A stretch of 64,000 nucleotides of DNA, from the NCBI GenBank assembly GCA_017979445.1, contig CM030719.1, positions 1,240,001 through 1,304,000 on the forward strand, given 5' to 3'. This document shows positions 56,351 to 64,000 of the stretch, piece after piece. The notes beneath the pieces were generated by a model. That model saw only the letters and a program-made list of their open reading frames with translations, did not search any database and was not told the DNA's origin. This DNA comes from Akebia trifoliata. Its lineage: Eukaryota; Streptophyta; Magnoliopsida; Ranunculales; Lardizabalaceae. Numbering within the stretch: the first letter of the stretch is position 1; each line of letters begins with the position of its first letter. The position numbers were made by a program, and so were the translations under genes.

Positions 56351-56629
56351 AATGCTCAAGAGTTGCGTGTATCACGCTTAATAAACCATGTGTCTAGAAT
56401 CATTCAAGTAAGGAATCAAGGTACAAAAATTTGGGGTTTTGACAAGGATCTTCTCTAATTTTCTCCATTTCTAATTTTCTCTGTTATATAATATTTATTG
56501 ACGATTAAATTTGGTAAACGTGATTCCATCCCCTCAAAAAAATGAGAACGAGATATTGATAATGCATTGCAAGATATAGGTTGTTATTATTTCAATTCAA
56601 AGCTATGAGTGCTGATTTTGTAACTCAAA

Positions 56630-57015
56630 TACTCACCGAGGTGGCATAGCTCCAGCAGTTACTACGGAAATCAGAAGCTTGTTTAGAATCAGATTCATTT
56701 GGGCAGGTATCTACCAGGGGATAGCAAACATTATTGTGGTACCAAAGAAGGATGGGAAAGTAAGGGGTTTGCATTGACTATACCATCCCAAATAAAATAT
56801 ATCTGAAAGGCAATTTTCCCCGACCAAGAATTGATCGACAAGTAAAGGTTGTTGTTAATGAATGAGCATTTGATAGATAACTAGATATCGTTGGCATTAT
56901 AAAATCAAGAGAAGTTGGCATTTACCAAAGAGCATGGAATGTTCTACTTCGAGTAATGCATGGGACACTATGGAGGTCTATGTCGACTATTTTCGCATTT
57001 GAAAAAGGTGTATTA
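56630..57015 (+). mobile_element. Ty3/gypsy RT remnant after copy 6
   Basis: Same fossil as at 4400 (aacattattgtggtaccaaag, then ggcaattttccccgacc), ending in gtgtattatttgccc. It lacks the MSFKLKNALT part. Confidence 0.65.
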
Positions 57016-58800
57016 TTTGCCCACAACAGTGTCACTCACTAGTAAGAAACTAAATTTATTTTGCTTGATTCACCATTTTTCTACTTAAAAATTGAGGGGT
57101 AAAAATGTAATTTTCACACATTTTTGAGGGTCGGAGTGGTGACTCACGTGATCTCCTGTCACCGGTGATAACTCCGGTATCTTTATCTCCAATGAAGGTG
57201 GTCGTGGCAACAAGTACGGATAGCTTGAACAGGGACCTGTGCAACATTTTTTAATCAAGTTTTCTGTTTTTTAAATAAAACAGAAGTGGTGATAATCTGA
57301 CTACCTCATGTAGATGCTTTGGATTTATAAAATAACTATAGTTTTTTTATTTTAGAATTTGAGAGATGGGACGTGGTTCTCAAGGACTCTGTATCCTTTA
57401 AACCAATGTTTTAAAAACCCAATGGATAACCAAACCTAAAATTTGTTCAAATGGTCAAACCAGGTTCAACCGTGGTTTAATACGGTCAGATCTATTTGAA
57501 ATAATAACTAGTTATTAATATATTAAAATTAGAAATAGAAAAAAAATATATATAGAATTTCTAGACTCTTTCATGAATCAATAAAAAAAATAAAAATAAA
57601 TAAATATATATATATATAGAATTTCTGGACTCTTTCATGAATCAATGAAAAAATGTAGAAACATTAAAGATTTTGGTGACATTTTCTATTTTCTTTAAAT
57701 CTACAAAGTCTTAAATTTCATTTCACGAAGAAATACGAATAAATTTATTTTATTTTTTTATTTTTTTATTTTTTGTAATTTAATAACTGGTTCATGAGGA
57801 TCGATGGTTCGTACGGTTGAACCATTGGTTCGTTCCGGTTCATCCAATTTTTTACATTGCTTTAAACTCTTTAGAGCCAACTCACCCAAGTAAACTTTGA
57901 AGTAACCAAACTACTTCAAATTTTGGTGAAATCCTTGTCTTTGATTGACGCGTGCCACAAAATTTATCCTATGCCTCTAAATATTTTTGTTAGTAAATAT
58001 TTAGACTAATGATAAATTGACTCACTAAGATGCTCCTAAGGTGGCATATATGCACATAACCATTGAAAATTGAAGATTCTATCTCCTTCAACCTTTAAAC
58101 ATCAAGAACAAAATATGATTTTTTGTGGAGAAGAATAGATTTGCATAGAAAAATAAATGATGGTTTACAATGCGTTAAAAGATAATTGATTGAAGAAGAT
58201 CAAGATTGAATATATAAGTGAAAAGTGAGGTACCTTCTTGATGTTAAGTTTGAAAATGACATATTTTTTGGGTAAAAAATAAGAAGATTTTGGCTTGAGG
58301 TCGAAGACAAGGCCATTTATGTCATCTTCTTTTTGTCTATGACAAGACCTAGGTTAAAGGGAATGACATCAATTTTAAAAAATAGGAATTAATTTTTAAT
58401 ATTGATAAAATTGTGGGAGCATATCTAAAACTAACCTCCCCCCTCTTTATTTATTTTTTTCTTTTGAATCAAATAAAAACATAAAACCATTAGGTTGAGT
58501 GAGCAAGAAGGTTCAGAAGACGCGTTATTGACTTTTATTAAATAGAAATTTATATAAAATGAATAGTCCTTCTTATATGTGTACTAAGAACAAGATGACT
58601 TACTTATTTTTTTCTTTTTCTTTATTGTGGTTTAGTGGCACTGTCTTTATATTCTCTAAATCAAGTCTAAAGAATAGATATCACTTGAAGGGGATTAAAG
58701 GAAGAGATGAATGGAAAACAAGAAAAAATGGCCTCCAAGAACAGTCCCAAGACAAGTTTTCTTCAAGAACGTGGATTTGATGTAGAACATCTACAATTTT
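57016..58800 (+). repeat. Intergenic block with third orphan promoter-like copy
   Basis: Order and sequence follow 28206-28800 and then 19200-20340, including the (TA)n-linked 'ggactctttcatgaatcaatg' repeat (present twice, 57560 and 57625). From about 58060 it carries the upstream block of the genes, with no gene behind it. Confidence 0.5.
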
Positions 58801-59950
58801 AAGTAGTTTTTAATTCTAGTAGGATGTGTTTCTATTTTCTAACTTCTAATAAGATTTCTATTTCATAGTCACTTTAGGAAGTTTCTACTTTTTCTAGTTT
58901 CTAATTTGTTTTAGGATGGATGATTATTTGATGGCAGTGGGACTCAGATAGAGAAAAGGGCATAAATTCAATCCATAGAGATTAAGAGTGAGAATTGAGA
59001 AGATGAAAACCCTTGATTGAGTAAAGAAAAGTGAAGCTATTCTATTTTATGTGTTATGTCTGAAGGATTAGAAACAGTAAAATTCTAAAAACCTAGTTTT
59101 CTAACACAAATTAAAACCGATTTATTTTTTATCTAATTTTTATTTATACTATTGGCACTCCAACTTTTAATTATGAAAGTCAAAATTTTCATTCAAACCG
59201 ATATCTATAAACCCCAAAATTTTGGTGCATTTCCGTCCCACTAAAAAATTAGACTTTAGATATCTATTTTTCAAAAAACAGATGTTTATTTAAAAAATCA
59301 AGGTGTTGTTTAAAGCGTTTTTTGTAATAGTGTTAAATTATTATTAGAAGTGTTTAAATTGAGTTATAATAGGTTCAAAATGTTGGTATAATATTATATG
59401 TAGATTATAAAATTATTTTAAAGTATTTTAAAAGGTTTTTAAGTTGTTACGATGAAGTCAATCTATGTAAAGAGCTTTAAAATGAAATTTGTTTCGAGTC
59501 TATTGATTCACATACAGGGCCGACTCAAGCATAAGGCCACTTAGACAATTGTTTAAGGCCCTCAAAAGATCTCCCCCCAAATTTTCTTTTACTAACCTGC
59601 ATTGTCGAAATTCCTTATATTTAAAAATAAAATAAAATAAAAATAAACACTCCACGTTCTAGCTTTGAAGTTTTGATTGATTGAGGATTCAAACTAATTC
59701 TTCTTAAACATGTTAACATGGAATACGGAGCTACAAGGTTGATTGTAGAGACAATTCTCATCAGTACTAATTACGAAGTTACAAAAATCCAAATAATAAG
59801 TGAAATAAAAAAAATCCTAACCTGATGTATTCCTCAAAAGATTTGAATCTCTAAAGAAGATGATGGAAAATAGAAAAGATTTGAGTCAAAATCACCAAGA
59901 GATTTGAATCTCTAAAAAGGATGAAAAAAAGAAAAGATGAGAAATCTAAG

Positions 59951-59991
<41 letters not shown>

Positions 59992-60429
59992 ATCGAGGGT
60001 TTTCTTATTTATTTTTTATCTAATTTTTATTTATACTATTGGCACCCCAAATTTTTAATTATAAAAGCCATAATTTTCATTCAAAATGATGTCCATAAGC
60101 CCTAAAAATTTGGTGTATTTCTATCCCTTGAAAAAAAATTAGACTTTAGATATCTATTTTTATAAAAATAGATATCTTTTTAAAAAATTAGGGTGTATTA
60201 GAAGTGTCTAAATTTCTATCCATTTTTTATCCATTTTTTTTTTTTTTGTAGTATTAGATTATTATTATTAGAAGTGTCTAAATTGAGTTATAATAGGTTT
60301 AGAAAGTTGGTATATATATATTATAAAATGATTTTTTAGTATTTTACAAGGTTTGTAAGTTGTTAGGATGAAGTTATCTATATAAGGAGCTTCAAAATGA
60401 AATTTCTTTCGGATCTATTGATTCACACA
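58801..60429. repeat. Block shared with 20341-21042, partly duplicated in tandem
   Basis: 59140-59600 and 60020-60500 are two copies of one stretch (ttatactattggcac..., then agactttagatatctattttt, then ggccgactcaagcataaggccac). They have arisen by a local duplication of about 0.9 kb that is absent at 20.7 kb. A (GA)n microsatellite lies at 59955-59988. Confidence 0.6.
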
Positions 60430-62041
60430 TAGGGCCGGCTTGAGCATAAGGTCACTTAGGCGATTGTTTAAGGCCCCCAAAATATCTCCCCCAATTTTTC
60501 TCTTAATAATCTGTATTGCCAAAATTCCTTACATTTAAAAAATAAAATAAATAAACACTCCACATTCTAGCTTTGAAGTTGCAGTCTAGACTCTAGAGGG
60601 TGTCCCGTTCCTAAAGCAACACATGGTTTTACTTGGCTTGTTTTAATTGGAGATAAAATAAATCGGGATGCTTGTTACTTAGAAAACGAGTGTTTTTTTT
60701 TTCTCAGAGCCCAACACTAGATTGACATATAGCGTATATGACGTAAGTAATAGAGATAAAATTTCTCTCTCCCACCCACACATCCCTGCCGATGAATTTT
60801 AATTTTAAGATTTCAAAATTTTAAAAAGTTGTGGGGCTCACATAAATTATCATAGTGGAAATCGAACAACACAGCCTTCTAGATTTCATTAATGAAACTT
60901 ATAGTTAAAAAATAAATTAAAAAACAAAGTTTTCCAAGCTTGATCTAAGGTATGGAAAATGTATGGCTACTGAGCATCCAAGTTTAAAATTAAAATTTAA
61001 TGGTGAAAATTAACTTCTTTTAATTTTTGTTTTAAAATTCTTAGAATTTCGTCCTCTACAACATTGTGGTATTGAATCGTGTTTTTGAATTCCAAAATGG
61101 TCATCTAATTAAGAAATTTTGTTTTTTTCACTGTGGGCATGAGAGAATTTTCTCTCTTGTTGCTTATGTCATCTGCTCTATATGTCAAACCCATGGTGGG
61201 GCCGTGAGAAAGTTTGCTCACAGCGCTGTTAGCAAAAAAATAACTTTTAGAAAACGGCTTGGTTAAGAGTCCCATGTGCTTTAAACTCTACTCAAAATCA
61301 GTCACATAGACATAACTCCTATTCTATAAGATGGAAATTTCTTAAAAAAAGTAAAGATATATATGATTAGATCTCTAATAGATTCTCAAAATACTAGTTT
61401 CCAAAAACCACAAACTCTTTTAAGTCCTCATCCACTCCCACCACATGTTGAACATCTAAGATTTTTTTTTGAATGCGCCCCTTTTTAATTTTTATGTCAA
61501 TAAATTCTACTGATTCTACATTATCTCTTTTCTCTCAAAACAATTGAAAGATATTCTATAGAAACAAATTTAATATTAAAATTATTTTTTAATATTTCAT
61601 TTTTTCATCATCTTTTTTTTTCTTATTATCCTTAAGATTCAAAATGCGTGGTAATACTATTTATAAGACATACTCTAGTTAGAGTTTTATAAGATAGTAG
61701 GTGATAAGCAATTTTTGGCAGAATTTCTTATCTATGAAAATAAAATAACAATCTTAATAAAATAGAAACTACCCATTATTTCATTCATAAGAAAATATTG
61801 AATTTTTTTTTTTTTTTTTGAATTTTGAACATAGACTTTTTATTTAATTAATTATTATACTTCTGAATATTAATCTTATATATATAAGCTTAATTTGTAA
61901 TTTTATATCAAAAATTAGAAAATAAATTTTCAAATGTTTTACTATTAGTTAGTTATTATTATTTATATTGATATACTAAATATAGCAAGGCCTCGTTTAG
62001 AGATTTGGTCTTAGGCCTCAACTTGCGTCCAGCCGGCCCTG
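60430..62041. mobile_element. hAT-like non-autonomous element, 1.6 kb
   Basis: Ends TAGGGCCGGCTTGAGC and AGCCGGCCCTG, flanked by TTCACACA at 60422-60429 and 62042-62049. It is the sister of 21043-24345 without the two nested insertions. A further left end (cagggccgac) at 59515, preceded by TTCACATA, stems from the local tandem duplication. No transposase. Confidence 0.7.
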
Positions 62042-62279
62042 TTCACACACTACAGGGCCCATGTAGAGTTAAAAAGATAAAGATCAGACCCATCAGAAGG
62101 CAATCTCAAAATCTGATCATTATACTCTACATGTGAGCTGCCTTTGCACATCAATCAGGAACTACATGAAATTCAAATATAACTCTTAACCAATCAAGAA
62201 CGTCAGATCTTCTGTTTCTGCCTATCCTGCTCAAATGCAATAGGCCTGCTTAAGCTCCTATTGTTCAACAGAGATGCCT

Positions 62280-62669
62280 TAACGATGGTGTTAAGCTTGA
62301 AAATGGCATATTTTCAACGTAAAAAATAAGAAGATTTTGGCTTGAGGTTGAAGACAAGGTCAATTATGTCATCTTCATTTTGTCCGTGATACAAGACCTG
62401 GGTCAAGGGAAATGAGATCAATTTGAAAACTTAGTGATTAATCTTTAATATTGATTCTAAATCAAATATAAAATAAAATGTTAGGTTCGTTGAGTGGGTA
62501 GGAAGGTTCATGGGACGCGTTATTAACTTCTATTAAATGGAAATTTAGATAATATACAATGCACATGCATGAACCAAAATACACCCAAAAAATAATATAA
62601 AATGGATAGGCCTTGTTATATGTGTAAAAAGAAGAAGACGACTTGCTTGTTCGACCAAAAGAAAGGCAA
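62280..62669 (+). promoter_or_regulatory. Upstream region of copy 7
   Basis: Homologue of the upstream regions of copies 1, 4 and 5, closest to that of copy 4 (same tagataatatacaatgcacatgcatgaa leader). Confidence 0.45.
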
Positions 62670-64000
62670 ATGGAGAATCATTCATGTTTGAATGCAACAT
62701 CCAATGATCAATACTATTCTTCTCCAATTCCTTTGATTGGCTTATATACAGCTGCTGCCACCTCGGTATGTTTTCTATTTACGATTTTTGATCTGTTGCA
62801 TGGACTGCGTTCTTTGAAGCCATGGATACCTTGTCGATTCTTCTCACTCAATTCCCTTACGCTCACACTTCTTGCAATAGCTACCAAACTCCCGGTAGAT
62901 CTCACCACATCAATGCCTTCTGCTCATGATCAGATATCTAAACTTACTGGCACTGTCTTAATATGTATCTCCATGGGTTTTTTCTTTCCTTCTCTTGGAG
63001 CTCAGAGTCCTTATGAACGCCTTTCCATTATGGCCTCCCTGACCATCTTTGTAATAGCCATTATTGTCAATATTAGTATACAAATGGCCACTAGGGTGAT
63101 CTTCGCATTCATTGTAGAACATGTGATTATCTTGGCTTTTATGGTGCTTTTGCTAATTGCATTATGGGATTCTAATTTAAGACTTCATTTTGGTTATGAT
63201 GTTTTCCTTGATGATATAAAAGAGCAACTTGAAAAGAGTACTGTCCCTCAAAGTTCAGAGAACCAGTGTATGATTCATCGTATTAAGTTGTTTTACATGT
63301 CTAGTTATGGAAACAACCCTCAATTGTTTCTCACCGATTCCCCACCTGGTTTTACTATGTGCATAATTCCACCAATTTGCACAGTGGTTCTGTTACACGC
63401 TGCAATTAGATCCCTTGTTCTTAACAATAAGATGGAGTTTGGTTATGGAGTTTCTGATTATAAATGGTCAATATGGATGATAGTTGTTACTCAGTTTCTT
63501 ACCATCACAGTAGGTTGTATAGCATTAGGCTTTAGATGGCTTACTCTGGTGAGCAACACTGACCTTGAAGAAGAACATGAAATTAGAGGACCAAATAAAC
63601 AGCATATCTATATTATATCTAGGTTATAAGGCTTAAAATTTACTTCGAGTATCAAATTTGGCATTATTGTTTATTATTTAGCGGTCATATTTGTAGGTCT
63701 AATGCCTTATTACTTGACTATGTGGGCAGCATATGTGATGAGAGGCACTTAAAAATGCTTTATTAAACAAAAAATTGATGAGACCACAGATTTAGTGAGA
63801 GAACAACTATATTTGCTTGAGACAACATTAGTAGGTGGATACAGAAGAAAAGTGAAGAGGATATGAAGAGATTGATGGAGAATATAAAGTCGCTTTTCCA
63901 ACTCATATGTTTCAACTCTTTTGCAAAACTACTCCATCTCAAGAGTCACTTTCTAGTAAGCTTCAAATTTCATCAGAGAATCAAATATCTTGTCTTTCAG
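62670..64000 (+). pseudogene. Copy 7 of the membrane-protein family, broken, runs off the window
   Basis: It starts at the shared ATG (MENHSCLNATSND) and reads for 319 codons through seven predicted membrane segments. It stops at TAA 63627-63629, where the intact gene has AAA (ARLKGLR). A second nonsense change (ACT TAA for ACT AAA) lies near 63749. Single-base deletions occur near 63829 (acattagtagg) and 63882 (gagaatataaag). Closest to copy 4. The last third lies beyond the window. Confidence 0.8.

Noticed and set aside
59955..59988. (GA)n tract considered as a regulatory element
   Set aside because: A plain microsatellite inside a duplicated non-coding block; not present at the paralogous site.

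Overview
This window is plant nuclear DNA, most likely from a dicot. It is AT-rich, with spliced GT-AG genes, and it carries plant-type cysteine-protease, clathrin, ribosomal-protein and ADP/ATP-carrier fragments plus many plant transposon families. I cannot name the species. There is no sign of bacterial or organellar gene organisation, and I saw no tRNA, rRNA or CRISPR.

The backbone is a locally amplified family of one uncharacterised multi-pass membrane protein (about 685 aa, about 8 membrane segments, long soluble C-terminus). I count seven copies, all on the + strand. Copy 1 (1782-3838) is broken by a nonsense codon and a 4-bp deletion. Copy 2 (10223-12385) is 5'-truncated, degraded and split by a CACTA-type MITE. 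Copy 3 (17904-18087) is only a 5' scrap. Copy 4 (24967-27024) and copy 5 (39789-41846) are the only intact genes. Copy 6 (46201-55979) is 5'-truncated and split by an 8.26-kb CACTA transposon. Copy 7 (62670 to the window end) is a pseudogene with nonsense and frameshift changes. The amplified unit also carries upstream promoter-like DNA, a 3' UTR with an intron, a Ty3/gypsy reverse-transcriptase remnant, hAT-like and foldback elements and an LTR piece. Joins between unrelated parts of the unit mark past unequal exchanges.

Region by region: 1-8.3 kb is unit 1, duplicated at 39.2-46.2 kb. 8.3-13.3 kb is an orphan promoter block, an orphan 3' UTR and copy 2. 13.3-17.2 kb is single-copy DNA with a possible solo LTR. 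17.2-27.8 kb is copy 3, a PIF/Harbinger MITE, a 3.3-kb hAT-like element and copy 4; its parts recur at 57.5-64 kb. 28.8-30.9 kb is a cluster of five nested-palindrome elements separated by (TA)n tracts. 30.9-33.3 kb is a 5'-truncated PIF/Harbinger element with both ORFs. 33.3-39.2 kb holds a decayed cysteine-protease fragment, a perfect 39-bp inverted repeat and a CACTA-like end. 46.5-54.7 kb is the large CACTA element.

The most interesting object is that 46476-54733 element. It has CACTACG/CGTAGTG ends, a clean TCA target duplication inside a coding sequence, and arrays of CGACTGTC/GACAGTCG subterminal repeats. It carries intron-containing fragments of at least three unrelated host genes, all on the minus strand: mitochondrial ADP/ATP carrier, clathrin heavy chain and ribosomal protein L24. 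At least one more coding fragment is unidentified. No transposase is visible, so it looks like a non-autonomous gene-capturing ('Pack-CACTA') element, possibly transcribed as a chimera from its right end. The second notable system is the family of Mutator-type nested palindromes. Two members have 9-bp target duplications, one of them with its empty site still present in the paralogous unit, and five sit in TA microsatellites.
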